NCBI RefSeq assembly: GCF_910594005.1
Contig: NC_057848.1
Span: 138,580,155 to 138,644,154 of the forward strand
DNA from: Cervus elaphus
Lineage: Eukaryota > Chordata > Mammalia > Artiodactyla > Cervidae
Length of the DNA: 64,000 nt
Direction: 5' to 3'
How positions within the stretch are numbered: position 1 is the stretch's first letter; every line of letters starts with the position of its first letter. Of the stretch, positions 22,893 to 34,324 are shown one piece after another. The translations under genes were made by a program, and so were the position numbers. The notes under the pieces were generated by a model. It was not told the origin of the DNA, did not search any database, and worked only from the letters and a program-made list of their open reading frames with translations.

Positions 22893-23300
22893 TCCGAGTG
22901 CAGCCCCACCCCTTTCACGTTATCCACATCAACAAGATGTTGTCCTGTGCTGGAGCCGATAAGACTCCAGACAGGTATGTGTGATGCTTATGGAAAGCCC
23001 CAGGGCACAGTGGCCAGGGTCCACATTTGCCAAGTCATGTCCATCTGCACCAAGCTGTAGAACAAGGCGAATATGATTGAGGCCCTATGCAGGGCCAAGG
23101 TCAAGTTGCCAGGTCACCAGAAGATCCACATCTCCAAGAAGTGAGGATTTACTAACTTTAATGTGGATAAATTCGAAAACATGGTGGCAGAAAGGTAGCT
23201 CATCCCGGATGGCTGTGTGATAAACTACATCCCTAATCGTAGCCCCCTGGATAAACGGTAAGCGCTCCTGACAGCCTCAGCATGGTCCCCTCCTTATGCA
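22893..23300 (+). pseudogene. RPL10: RPL10 processed pseudogene fragment
   Basis: Encodes, in pieces, the C-terminal half of ribosomal protein L10 (large ribosomal subunit protein uL16): FHVIHINKMLSCAGAD in one frame, then a frame change into RLQTGM and GKPQGTVARVHI. Later come KIHISKK, a stop in the FTNFNVDKFENMVAE region's flank, LIPDGC and the PLDK end near 23250. There are several lesions: a frameshift after CAGAD, a TAG where a Gln is expected after TKL, and further stops. The 5' half is missing. The lack of introns points to retrotransposition. The poly(A) tail is not visible, perhaps lost beside the SINE at 23309. It could derive from RPL10 or its retrogene RPL10L; the parent was not resolved. 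Confidence 0.88.
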
Positions 23301-23308
23301 TGCAGGGC

Positions 23309-23511
23309 ATGTTCATTGCTCAGTCATGTCTGACTCTGCGATGCCATGGACTGTAGCCCACCAGGCTCCTCTGTCCATAGAATTTTCCAAGCAAGAATAC
23401 TGGAGTATGTTGCCATTTCCTTCTCCAGAAGATCTTCCTGATGCAGGGATCAAACTTGTGTCTCCTGCATTGGCAGACAGTTTCTTTACCACTGAGCCAC
23501 CAGGGAAACCC
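23309..23511 (-). mobile_element. Bov-tA SINE, antisense
   Basis: Nearly full-length reverse-complement Bov-tA ending in GCCACCAGGGAAACCC. The frames on both strands here are SINE artefacts. Confidence 0.92.
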
Positions 23512-23529
23512 AGCTATCAAATACCACCA

Positions 23530-25217
23530 TTCTAAATAACCCATGTGTCAAATAATAAATCACAAAGGAAATGAGAATACTTTGAAGTAAATCAGAGTGA
23601 ATACACCAGTACCAAAACCTGTGCGACATAGAGAAAGCCATGTTTAGAGGGAAATTATGGTATTAAAATTTCATACTGGAAAAAAACAAAAGTCTTCAGT
23701 CAAAGACCTAAGTTTCCACCTTAAGAAACTAGGAAAAGTAGAGAAATACAAAACCAAAATAAGGAGAAGGAAAGAATGATAAAGTAACTGCTAAAATAAA
23801 AGAGGTAGAAGAGTGGTACAGAATAATCAATTAAACAAAAGATGACATTTGAAAATATCTGTAAATCAATAAATCTCTAAAGTGATCAAAAAATGAAATA
23901 ATATAGTACATGTATATATAGTTAACTACATATATATATAGTTAACAGTGTTTTCAATGCAGAGGGGCTGTCAATACAAATCCTATAGCCATTAAAATAA
24001 AGGAATAAAGGAGAATTAGGAGATATTATAAACAATTTTACATGAATAAACATAAACTTGGATGAAATGGACAAATTCTTTGAGAGATATTTATCAAAGC
24101 TCACTTAAGAAGAAATAGGTAACCTGAATAGGACTTTACACATTAAAGCATTGAATTCATAAATTTCCTAAAGCAAACTTCAGGCCCAGACGATTTTACT
24201 CATAAATTCAACCAAATATTTAAGGAAAATGTAATACAAAATTCTATAAAATAGAAAATGAGCAAATACTTTTTAACTCATTTAAGAATTCAGCATTTCT
24301 CTTAAGCCAAAACCAGAAAAAAGGTGTTAAAAAAGAAATAGATTAAAATTAACTTGTCTCAAGAACACCAACGCAAAAATCCAGAGAATCCAGGAAGATA
24401 CAAAAGTAATAAATCATGAACAATTTGGGAGTATATTAGGAATTCAATGTTGGTTTAACATTTGAAAATCAAAGTATTTCACCATACTAACAAGATATAA
24501 ATAAAATTTTGTATGATCCTCAAATTAGATATAGGAAAAAAAATAGAATTCTAACACCAATTCAGGATAAAAAAATTCTCAGCAAAGTAAGAATAGAAGG
24601 GACTGATAACAGACATCTACTGAAAATACAGTCAGAGAAAACCATATGAAAAAACTTTTCCTGATCAAGACTTGTTTTTCAGAACAACTCAATAATTAAA
24701 ACACACAAAACAACACCATTAAGTAAATGAAAAGATGGTCAACCTCATTAATAATCAAGGAGATAGACATTTATACCATAGCAGATGCTGTTATATATCT
24801 ATCAGAATGGCTAAAATTAAAATACAACCATTAACACAGAGAAAAAGAGATCAGTTTTGTGGTTACCAGAGGCAGGGGGTGGGGAGTGAGAGGGGGTTGG
24901 ATGAAGGTGGTCGAAAGGTACAAACTTGCAGTTAAAAGATAAGTAAGTGCTAAGGATGTAATGTACAACATGATAACTATAGCTACCACAGCCTTATAGT
25001 ATACAGGATAGTTGTTAAGAGAATAAATCCGAAGAGCTCTCATCACAAGGAAAAATAGTTTTTCTGTTTCTTTAATTCTGTACCTATCTGAGATGAGGGA
25101 TGTTCCATAAACTTATGGTGGTAATCATTTCATGATGTATGTAAGCCAAATCATTATGCTGTAGACCTTAAACTTATACAGTGCTGTATGTCAATTTTAT
25201 CTAAATAAAATTGGAAG
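23530..25217 (+). mobile_element. Old L1, ORF2 plus 3' UTR, decayed
   Basis: A 1.7-kb sense L1. Recognisable blocks include ATGTTTAGAGGGAAATTATG and TTTCCACCTTAAGAAACTAG (RT-upstream ORF2), CAATGTTGGTTTAACATTTG and CAGCAAAGTAAGAATAGAAG, then an internal deletion and the 3' UTR (GTTACCAGAGGCAGGGGGTG at about 24863; CAAATCATTATGCTGTAGAC) ending AATAAAATTGG. There are many stops and no catalytic frame. The 5' end and the region after the RT core are missing. Confidence 0.88.
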
Positions 25218-25322
25218 AAAAAAATAAGATACAAATGTTGGTGAGAATATGGAACAACTGAAACTTTCATGTGCTTTCCCTCAAAAAAAGAGAAATGAAT
25301 TGATTGGATAATGTAATTTTTT

Positions 25323-25396
25323 TTTTTTTAATTTTTTTATTAGTTGGAGGCTAATTGCTTCACAACATTTCAGTGGGTTTTGTCATACATTGATAT
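25323..25396 (-). mobile_element. 74-bp L1 3' tip, antisense, with 17-bp TSD
   Basis: Poly(T) followed by the antisense of a bovine-type L1 3' end (TTATTAGTTGGAGGCTAATT ... TGTCATACATTGATAT). Flanked by GGATAATGTAATTTTTT at 25306-25322 and 25397-25413. An extremely 5'-truncated L1 insertion. Confidence 0.88.
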
Positions 25397-25417
25397 GGAT
25401 AATGTAATTTTTTAGAA

Positions 25418-25642
25418 CATAAAATCTGGAACCAAACTGTGTAGGTGTGAATTTTGGTTTTGCAACTCACTGTTGTGTGACCTTGGGCAAATTACAGACA
25501 TTCTTTCTGCTTCCCTTTTCTCATTTCTCCCATGAGGATGATAACTGCCTGCCATATAGGGTTTTGTCATCTGCAGAAGTTAATACATGTAAAACACACA
25601 GAAGAGCAACCAGCACATAGTAAGTACCCTATGAATGCACCC
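25418..25642 (+). mobile_element. MIR SINE
   Basis: Sense MIR: TCTGGAACCAAACTGTGTAG, the core TGTGTGACCTTGGGCAAATT, GAGGATGATAACTGCC, GTTAATACATGTAAAACACA and the AGCACATAGTAAGTACCC end. Confidence 0.88.
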
Positions 25643-26404
25643 TTCTCAGCTGTTGCTTCTGATTCTACCACCAAAATAGAATTTAAGTTCTATTTACTTT
25701 TTTTCAACTTGAAAAATGCAGAGATTACATGGACTTTTATGATCTTTCCAGTCTATAAAGACATGGAGCAATTTTTTTACACGCTCTTCGAAGACATTCT
25801 TTGCAAAATTAAAGTTTCTAAAAAATGCAATGGCACCTTCAAAATATTTGTTTGTCAAATAGAGAAATTATTTATTTGTCAAAACTCTTAGGATGATATG
25901 CACACTTTCACCTCCCACAAATCATGTTTTGCCAGAGAAGCTTAAAAATATGAACGTCATCAGAATCTGTTTTGAAAGCTTTACCAGTAGCAGAGCATAC
26001 TTTTTGCTACAACTCTGCTTTCATTTCTGGGAAAACATGTAAGTGTTCTTCAAAATTGATAAAAAGCCTCCTGATTTGTTTAATGAAGTGCAATTGAATA
26101 GGTCCGTAAGTTTCTCTTGATATAGCCTACTGAAAACATCAAACCAGGAAGCTTGTAGCTGATCAGCACTTTGCCCTAGACACCGAGTCTCTCCTTCTCC
26201 CTTAATGATGCTGTCCTTGATAAGGTAGTGATGCTCAATTAGCTGGAGGCCATATGTCTCAGGTAGTAGATTCCTGACAGACACTTGAAAGGATTACTAG
26301 GTTTTCCTATTCAGCACGTCCACCTTAAAGTGATTTATAAGGGAACAAATTAGAATCTAATAGTGAAATGGCTGAGCACTCAAAAGCGATAACAATCAGC
26401 TATA
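25643..26404. other. No recognised feature
   Basis: Includes open frames at 25532-25891 (+; it starts in the MIR) and 26021-26284 (-), neither resembling a known protein. Confidence 0.35.
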
Positions 26405-26416
26405 GTATAGAATCTG

Positions 26417-26640
26417 GGTTTCCCAGGTGGTGCTAGTGGTAAAGAACCTGTCTGCCAATGCAGGAGACGCAAGAGATACAAGTTCGATCCCCGGGTCAGG
26501 AAGATCCCCTGGAGAAGGAAATGGTAATCCACTCCAGTATTCTTGCCTGGGAAATCCAATGGACAGAGGAGCCTGGCAGGCTACAGTCCATGGGGTCACA
26601 AAGAGTTGGACATGACTGAAGCGACTCAGCACGCACACAC
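26417..26640 (+). mobile_element. Bov-tA SINE
   Basis: Sense Bov-tA from GTTTCCCAGGTGGTGCTAGT through the B box (AAGTTCGATCCC) to GACATGACTGAAGCGACTC and a CA-rich end. The flanks AGTATAGAATCT (from about 26404) and AGTATAAAATCT (26641-26652) form a near-perfect TSD. Confidence 0.93.
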
Positions 26641-26652
26641 AGTATAAAATCT

Positions 26653-27119
26653 AGGTGGAAGGTCCATTCTCTTTGAAAACTATCAAAGGGCCTTTAGCTT
26701 CCTACAGGAAGAAAGGGACTTGCTTCAAGAGCTCAGCTAACTTATAAATCATACATTTTCCTGCTGCAATAAAATACAATCCCTGCTTTCTAATCTCTTA
26801 CAAAGATACATCAAGATTCATTTCAATTAATGAAATTTCCAGACATGCTCTTATGTTCTCTCTATGAAAATCCTTGGATGATTGATTGCATGTTTAATAA
26901 ATAATAAAACTTACAGCTGTCATGTTCTTGCTAAAACTCGATTTTCCCTCTGCTAATTGGGTGAGGGAAGAGGGGTGTGATTATACTTCTTTCTTATCAG
27001 TATTTCCTTGAAAGAAGTCTCAGGCAAAGGCTCCTGAGCCTAATTCATTTACGGGCCTGCAGCCAACATGAGCACTTCGTGTCCTGCTGGATGTCGCTGT
27101 TCACTTTCCTCACTGAAGA
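26653..27119. other. No recognised feature
   Basis: No identified repeat, RNA or coding frame. Confidence 0.4.
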
Positions 27120-27590
27120 TGAGAATCCCAAATACTACTCAGCCATTAAAAAAGAAGGAAATCTGACCATTTGCGATAACATGAATAGACCTTGAGGGCA
27201 TTATGCTCAAGAAAGTAAGTGAGAAAGACAAATACCATATGATCTCACTCATACGGGGAACCTAAGACCAACAAATATAACTCAAGCTCAAAGATACAGA
27301 AAACAGGTGATGAAGTGGGGGTGAGATATTGAGTAAAGGGGGTCAAAAGGTGCAAACTCCAAGTTATAAAATAAATAAATCTTGAGGATGTAATATGAGC
27401 ATGGTGATTATAGTTAGTAACACTGTATTGAATATGTGAAGGTTACTAAGAGAGTAGATCTTAAAAGTCCTACAAGAAAAAAAAGTTCTGACTATGTTTG
27501 ACTCAGTGTAGTGATTATTTTGTAATATATACAAATATCAAATCATTATGTTGTATATGTCAATTATACCTTAACAAAACACTTAGAAAA
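27120..27590 (+). mobile_element. L1 ORF2 end and 3' UTR
   Basis: Sense L1: the ORF2 end YYSAIKK-like segment (TACTACTCAGCCATTAAAAA), the AAAGACAAATACCATATGAT block, then the 3' UTR to ATTATGTTGTATATGTCAAT and an A-rich end. 5'-truncated. Confidence 0.85.
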
Positions 27591-28223
27591 TAAAACAAAG
27601 TAAAAAATTAAAAGATGAAAACCCTGCTTGGTGGCTCACCCTCAGGGCTCCAAGAGGCTCTCTGAGTTTGAAATCAAGGTTGTCTGACTACTGGGCTTGC
27701 ATGCTTTATCTTATTTGAGGTGTTCACATTTTTCCTGTGCTGAGGAAACATCCTTCACCTTGGGGCAGTGTTCCTTTAGTAACAGAGCCATGCAGAAGAG
27801 TAGAGACTTCCTCTCCCTTCTAGACTTCCATTATTCATTATATAAAACGAAGAATATAAAGGTATTTCTACCACGTTTCCCTTCATGCGACAGTGACCTT
27901 GTGGTTCAAACTTAGTTCTCCTGTGTTTGAGAAATCAAGAGAATTAATCTTAATTGTTAATTCACTCAGAAATTAATTACTGAGTGCACACTATATAAGT
28001 TTGATCTTTCTAGAAACTAAAACAGTGAGATTTCAGTCTGGGGGGGCATATAATTAAAGGCACTAAATGGCAATTATGAATTAATTCAAGTAGGAAAACA
28101 CAGCTACGTTACAAATTTTATATAATATGTTTAATGAATAGAGGAATGGAGCATCTTTGGCTTTTTATTTTGTAACTGCTCTTGTCTTTCTCCAAGCTGC
28201 ACCTGCTCCTTAGATGATGGCAG
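27591..28223. other. No recognised feature
   Basis: A 72-codon plus frame at 27697-27915 has no recognisable domain. The remainder is AT-rich. Confidence 0.35.
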
Positions 28224-28327
28224 TATATACACATATACATACACACACACACACACACACTATACATATATATACAACCACACATATTTACAGTGTATAT
28301 ACATAGATATATATGTATGTGTGTGTT
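28224..28327 (+). repeat. Compound (TA/CA)n microsatellite
   Basis: Mixed TATACA, (CA)n and TATATGTATG units over about 100 bp. Confidence 0.88.
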
Positions 28328-28571
28328 TAATATATAATTTGATTTAAACTTATGTTTGATTTCAATAATTTATACAGTCATTTCAGGTATTACTCCATGC
28401 CTCATTTGGATTAAACTATTTCAGTCTTTTAGTTCCTCCTGCAGCTTGCTCTTCTCATTAAAATAGATTTCTAGTTAAGTATCTTCACTGAGGCAGAGAG
28501 GGTGTGGTCTTTGGGGAAAATGGCCTCTCCCTCTTCTGATATCTAGGGCAGTACCCTGTAAGGCAATAGTG

Positions 28572-28804
28572 TATGTGCATGCATGTTAAGTCACTTCAGT
28601 CGGTCAAACTCTGTGACCCCATGGACTGTAGCCCATCAGGCTCCTCTGTCCATGGGATTTTCCAGGCGAGAATACAATACCAGAGTGGGTTGCCATGCTC
28701 TCCTCCAGGGGGGGGTTCTTCCTGATCCAGGGATTGAACCCACATCTCCTGCATCTCCCGCATCAGCAGGCGGGTTCTTTACCACTAGCACCACCTGGGA
28801 AGGC
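28572..28804 (-). mobile_element. Bov-tA SINE, antisense, with exact TSD
   Basis: Reverse-complement Bov-tA containing a run of G residues near 28707-28716 and a small internal duplication (CTCCTGCATCTCCCGCATC). Exact TSD AAGGCAATAGTG at 28560-28571 and 28805-28816. Confidence 0.93.
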
Positions 28805-28816
28805 AAGGCAATAGTG

Positions 28817-30588
28817 GCTATGAGGTAAAGACGAGAGAAAACACTGAAATAAGCTCGTTTCAATTTTCACTAACAATATCACCTAGGAGGATGAAATGAG
28901 AAGTGCATTCTCTGAACTAGAATAAGGCAGATGTTCCCAAAGATGGTATGAACCTAATTCCAGGCTGCAGTGTCCAGAAGAGCATGACTCTTCTTTCCCC
29001 CATAAGAGAACCAAACCATGAATGAATCATAGTCCTCTTCCTTCTTTCATCTACTCCCTCTTCTGTTTTATTCAAGGACTTTACCTCCCAACATGAAACT
29101 CAGAAGAAAACAGCAAGAAACTAGAAATGATATTTGCATCCGAATAACTCTGGTTGCCTAAGAAGCAAATGTGAACAGGACTAGATACAAGAAAAGCTCT
29201 GAATGTAGTGCATGGTACAGAGGATAATATTTCATATATTTTCACGTATTTCAAAAAAGAAATGTATCTGAATTAGTTGCTGTTTTGTGAGAACCTGAAA
29301 ATTAAAGTAGGAGAAGATCTAACTTCTCTCAAGCATAATCTTACTAAGCATCTGATTCCTCTTATCAAATATCCCACTTCTGGATATTCCATATTGATTC
29401 AGGTATTATACAACCCAATCTGTGAGATTTAGGCCTCAGAAAACTCACATGATTAAACATCAATATTCAGTTCACTATGGCCTAGGCTCAGGCTGTCCTA
29501 ACACTCAACACTAAATGTTGAAGGAGGAAAACTTAGAATTCTAAAGTTCAAATAAGCATATATTATAATGGAAAGGTTGTAGCAAAAATAAAAGTTAAGC
29601 CTCCAGAGAGTTGGCCAAGCTGTTAAAAGCATGGAAGTTAAGTCAATTCTTTATACATTGAGTATTTCAAAATTGAAACCAGAAATAAGATGATTTAAAA
29701 TGCCTAAGAGTTTACTTATTTGAATTTTCATTTACTTGAAAAGTAGAATAAATTTCTCAGTATAAGACTTTATATTACAAGATAATGGAGAAATCTGTTT
29801 ATCTTAACCCAATATCCAAAAATATGTGGAAATTATATACTACATTTATTGTAAGCAAAAAGAGTTCTAGCTACAAGTCATATGCTTGCTTAGGTACACA
29901 TGTGACTTGAGTCAAATCTGTACCAGCTCCAGGCTTGGTTATGGGTACCTACCAGTTGTTATTGCAAATCTTCAGCAGGAGTCCTTTCCTTCCCAATCCA
30001 TGAGAATGATGCTGCCTGTAGTGCAAATACATTCCCACATAAAAGAAGAAATCAAGGTCCTGGGGACTTCAAAAAAGAAATCAGGAGCTAAAAAATGAGA
30101 ATGTGACTGAATTCAAGAATTTGGTTGAAAAGAAAGAGCATTTCTGGACCAGAATTACAATTCTAAAGAGAAAGAAAGAATGATTCCCAGCATGCCGTAG
30201 GTCTCCCTGCCCATTATCTTGACATCTTTCTTTATAACTAGTCATTTTTCAAAACTGGGTCAAACCACATATACAGTAAAATATCATAATACAAAATAAA
30301 TAGCTCAACATGTTTTTGAAACTCATTCTTATTGATACTGAGAACTGCAAAAACAAACAAACAAAAAACTCTCTTGACACATAACAACTCAATTTAAATT
30401 CCTGCACTAAAAAACTTGACAAAACTCTAGCATGGCATCAAAGAGCTTAAGGTCATGCCCCTAGGATGACTCCAGCTCCCCTTAAAATGCCTGCCTGAGG
30501 AAGCTCTAGACTGTTAAGCGAAACTGACTGTTTCAGCAAAAACCTGGTAGTAGGCAGACAATCTTGTAAACTCCTCTCTTAGAGCACC
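28817..30588. other. Left flank of the provirus, unassigned
   Basis: No gene or named repeat recognised in 1.8 kb. A 70-codon plus frame at 29886-30098 has no domain. Confidence 0.35.
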
Positions 30589-30630
30589 TGTTATAGCCAA
30601 AGTGAGGAGCTTCCCGGCCAATGCACCAAA
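30589..30630 (-). other. Displaced LTR end, leader and primer binding site outside the 3' LTR
   Basis: In proviral orientation the 3' LTR is followed by TT, an 18-base primer binding site (30611-30628) and 13 bases of leader (30598-30610). These match the sequence next to the 5' LTR (38704-38736) with one difference. They are followed by a second copy of the last 10-13 bases of the LTR (30589-30601) before unrelated DNA. Host DNA is expected at this place. The 18 bases match the 3' end of tRNA-Gly as I know it, including the terminal CCA. Confidence 0.8.
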
Positions 30631-31185
30631 TGTTATAGCCAAATGCTCCAGGAATCAAACTCACTCAGGACAGTGTGGATACTGGGGTGCAGTTTATTAC
30701 ACTGGCAGGTCCGAGGCAGAGTTTCCTCTTTAGCCAGGGACTCCCACCAACTTTTGTGAAAACCTTATATACCTCAAGTGTACCTGCTCAAGCCCACATC
30801 CCCAAATTCCTTAAACCTAGCCTGGAAAATGTTAAAGGGAGATACAATCAGGTTTACAGCCATGATTCATAATGAGAAGGGTCAGCAGGTTATACATTGT
30901 AGCCTACACCAATGGGGGCCATAAAGATTACAAAGGTGATTGACTACATAGCAGATTATTACATTCTTTCTGGGGACGGGAAATCTTGGTATGGAATCTG
31001 GTGTTTACTGGTCTGGGAGGCCTGTTAGGCCATAAGTATGTTATCTCCATGGCTACCAGGCACATAGTCCAAAGTTCACTGAAAATGCAAGCAGGTGTGT
31101 AGTCCAAAGTTCACTGGGAATTTAAGATGGGAGTTTCCTTCTTTTTCAAGATGGAGTCAGCTCAGCCTGTTCCTTCCCTCCTTCA
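30631..31185 (-). repeat. 3' LTR of endogenous retrovirus
   Basis: A 555-bp LTR that reads TG...CA on the minus strand. It contains a TATA-type box (antisense of CCTTATATACC, 30763-30773) and a polyadenylation signal (antisense of TTTATT, 30693-30698), about 70 bp apart. U3 has an imperfect internal duplication (TAGTCCAAAGTTCACT twice, near 31066 and 31101). It differs from the 5' LTR at about 30 sites by eye, including one single-base indel. Confidence 0.93.
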
Positions 31186-31197
31186 TTCACCCCTCTT
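31186..31197 (-). other. Polypurine tract
   Basis: On the minus strand the 12 bases before the 3' LTR read AAGAGGGGTGAA. This purine-only stretch (apart from one T) directly abuts the LTR's TG and is where plus-strand synthesis would be primed. Confidence 0.85.
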
Positions 31198-31204
31198 GAT
31201 GCTC

Positions 31205-31740
31205 TCAACTTCGAGTTTGAGCATCACTCATCAGGATGTACTGCATTTTAGGTTTCCTGGTACATATTTGGGTAAATGAAGTCAGCCTCTGTGATACAAA
31301 GTTAATAACACATTGGAGAATACAAGGTCCACATAACAGAATCAACAGAACAACTATAACAATGGTTGATAGTTTTCCACCAATCACCCTTTACCCATGA
31401 TAGAACAGAAGTCCAAAAAGGAAGATCATCAGACATAGCTTTTACTTGATCTTTCATGTCATCTAGAGTGGCTGATATATTGCCAGATAAATCAGGAATA
31501 TATACACAACATTCAGCTTTGATTATAGCACAGGTCCCTCCTTCAGAGGCTTTAAGTATGTCTAAAGCCATTCTATTTTGAATTACCACTTTTCTCATTT
31601 GTATTTGTTCAGTATTTAGTGCTTGAATAGCTCTTAGGCTGCCATTTAGGGTTCTTTGGGTGAAATTAGTTAGAGCGTCAACTCTAATCATTATGTCCGT
31701 AATGCCCAATGAGGGAACAAATAGAGCAGTCAAATAAACA
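31205..31740 (-). pseudogene. env: ERV env, transmembrane (TM) subunit, broken
   Basis: The TM part of a gammaretrovirus-like envelope, which in an active virus mediates membrane fusion. The main frame (31733-31302) carries heptad-like helical sequence, then the CX6CC motif (C-A-I-I-K-A-E-C-C) typical of class I/gamma-type TM, and a tryptophan-rich membrane-proximal end. The membrane anchor and tail lie in a different frame (31387-31205, hydrophobic run IVIVVLLILLCGPCIL), so a frameshift near 31.38 kb separates them. As it stands it cannot make an anchored TM protein. Confidence 0.88.
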
Positions 31741-32640
31741 TACCAGTGGAAAACTGATCATGACCATCTGGCCTGTAGGGAGGGTAAATTTAAAGGCTCT
31801 TGAATTGTTGACCTGATGTTTCCATGGGCAAAGGCCAGAACTAAAGTACACCTCCCTATCCATCCTGGGGGCAGCCAAGGCCATAAGTTAGTCCCACACA
31901 ACCAATGGGTGCCATTAGGAGCAATCCATCTGATTCTGAGATTGAATCCCAGGCTGTCCTGGGCCATTGGGTGGATTGACTGGAATCATAAGTAACTTTA
32001 TAGGTTTTACAGCACTGTTCTGTCTGTCGAAAGCCTATTGGTTTTAAATTCTTTTTATCTATTATTCGGTTATTATATCCAATAGCGTGTACATCTTGTT
32101 CCCAGCAAATTTCAGCTATCATAACAAGTTGGCCCTTTTCTGGAGTAATCCACATGTATTCATCCCATATCTGGTAAAATTGGTCAAAATATCGGTTAAT
32201 TTCTATTGTTTGGACTTACTGGCTGTCATGTAATACCGAGAAGCATTTTCTGAGCTAAGAGTATAATTAAAATGTATCCCATGGCTGTTTGTTAGATCAT
32301 CGGCCTTTTTATCACACCAATGGGTAGTGGCAGCTGTGATTACAGTTTCTATACAAGATTTTTGTTGTTTAGCCTGATGCAGAAAATCACATAAGCTAGG
32401 CATATCACCCCTCTGTAGAGGTGATACCCACCATGGGAGTCCATCCATGACAGACACGGGCATAGCTCCACACACCCAGCAGTTAGATTTTTTATGAAAG
32501 TCAGCACAGGAAATGAAAACGTTGTCTTCTGCTGAAACTATAGCTAGTCTCAAGAGAATATCAGCAAATCCTTGAAGCAGCAGTTGATTATAGAGCTTAA
32601 TCTCTCCTTCTTCTTTATGAAGATTTTGGTTTCATGGGGA
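31741..32640 (-). pseudogene. env: ERV env, surface (SU) subunit, broken
   Basis: Several minus-strand frames (32553-32203, 32155-31856, 31967-31758) together cover SU. The N-terminal piece has the C-W-V-C motif (CXXC), the site that in gamma-type envelopes pairs with TM through a disulfide. The C-terminal piece has a WLCG...WPWLPPGW segment. The pieces lie in three frames, so at least two frameshifts or stops separate them, and the signal peptide region around 32.55-32.64 kb has stops. The start overlaps the end of pol, as is usual for this class. Confidence 0.82.
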
Positions 32641-33600
32641 TCAGTGGGGTCCTTTTATACAGTCCACTCGGCATCCTCCAGGTCTGCGTGGTATGCTCTT
32701 TTCACCCTTGTGTGGTGGATCCAGGGAGTGACACATGCAACTTTAACTACCGTATGTGTGGTTAGAATAACAGTATATGGACCTTTCCAATGTGGGGCCA
32801 AGGAGTTGTGTTTCCAGTCCTTGACCCACACCTGATCACCGGACACAAACTCATGAATCTGTTCCCCAAGGGGGAACGGCACCCTTTCTTGTACAAACTT
32901 AAGTTACCTGATTTATTACCTTACCCAGTTGTTCCATCTGCTGTGAAATCCCATCCCCCCTTACCTGTGGCAAATTTGCTGACATCGTCTTACTATAGGA
33001 GGGGGTCTCCCATAGACAATTTCATAAGGAGAATAACCATGGGAAGGCGGGGTTTCCCTTAATTTGAGTAAGGCTGCCAGAAGCAAGTCCATCCTTGAAC
33101 AATCAGTCTCTATGATCCATTTTGAAAGTGTCTCTTTAAGAGTTCAGTTGGTTCTTTCCACCATTCCGGAACTCTGGAGCCTATATGTCATATCCACTTG
33201 ATATCTAGAGCTTTACATATCTGTTGAATTAAGTCAGCTACAAAGGCAGGGCCGTTGTCTGATCCTATACTGGTTGGGAACCCGAATCTGGTATTTCTCA
33301 AAGCAGACAGCGAGCCACTTCATTTCCTTTTTTAGTTCAGGTGGCGAAGGCCTCCACCCATCCTGAGAAGGTACATACCATAACCAGTAAATAATGATAG
33401 TATCGGCAGGGTTTCATCACAGTAAAAGGTCACTTCTAAATGTTCAAAGGGTAGAGTGCCTTTTAACTGTATTCCTAGAGGTTTTTGTTTATGTCCAGGG
33501 ACAGCATTGACCTGTGCGCAAGCAGAACTGTTCTGGAATTCCATTCTACATAAGGAGGAAAGTCATGGAATTAAGAAATATTTTCAAATTAATTCTTCCA
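32600..33600 (-). pseudogene. pol: ERV pol, integrase region, broken
   Basis: The N-terminal zinc-binding H-x3-H (HQATH) lies at the end of the frame above. The catalytic core begins in 33544-33332, where the first catalytic Asp position of the DDE triad appears to be replaced (EVTF). The second Asp is kept in SDNGPAF (near 33.25 kb) and the Glu in VERTN (near 33.16 kb), directly followed by a stop. The C-terminal GPY/F module (HWKGPYTV) is in the 32882-32655 frame. At least three lesions; non-functional. Confidence 0.85.
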
Positions 33601-34324
33601 TTCTGTCATGTCCCAAGTGAGTTGCCTGGTGAACCTGAGACATTAGTGTGGGGGCTAATGCCTCAGGAACCAGTAACCTGACATCCAGCAGTTCCCACCA
33701 ACCTTTTTCATTCTGGGTGGCCCTTTCTGCTTCAGCCAGCTGGTCTTGGGCCAGGGTATACTGTGGGAGAGTCAAGGTTATCTCAGACATTTTTGACAGT
33801 ACAAAGATTCTGATAGATCCCCCACCAGCAGCCCCAAATTTCTCAGCCACATGTTTTGCAGCTTTATCTGCTAGTCGGTTTCCCCATGCTTGTGGGGTGT
33901 CTTCCTTTTGGTGACCCCGACAGTGCATCACTGCTACCTTTTCAGGTTCCCACACAGCATCTAATAGAATCAAGATTTCCTCCTTGTTATTAACGTTGTT
34001 TCCGTTGGCTGTCAGAAGACCTCTCTCTTTATATAAAGCCCCATGTACATGCAAAGTAGCAAAAGTATAACTAGAGTCTGTGTAAACCTTTGTCTTCTTA
34101 CCTTTTGACAGCTGGAGGGCCCGGATTAGAGCATCTAGTTCGGCCCATTGAACAGACCAGTGTGATGGCAGAGGGCTAGCCTCAACGATGGTTTCTTCCG
34201 TGACTACTGCATCGGTGTACAGGACCCAATCCGGGTCCAGGATTGGCTGGTCTCTCAAGTCAGGTCTGCTGGCATAAACTTCTAGGATTTCCTTGCAATC
34301 ATGTGAGGGCCCATTTTCTCCCAC
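33584..34324 (-). pseudogene. pol: ERV pol, RNase H domain plus start of integrase (longest intact frame)
   Basis: A 246-codon uninterrupted frame. RNase H would degrade the RNA strand during reverse transcription. All four acidic catalytic positions are visible: D in LYTDA, E in WAELDAL, D in VYTDSS and D in NRLADKAAK. A histidine-containing CRGHQKED loop precedes the last Asp, as in gamma-type enzymes. The frame then runs through a linker into the integrase H-x3-H (HQATH) and stops. It is cut off from RT by a frameshift near 34.4-34.6 kb. Confidence 0.92.
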
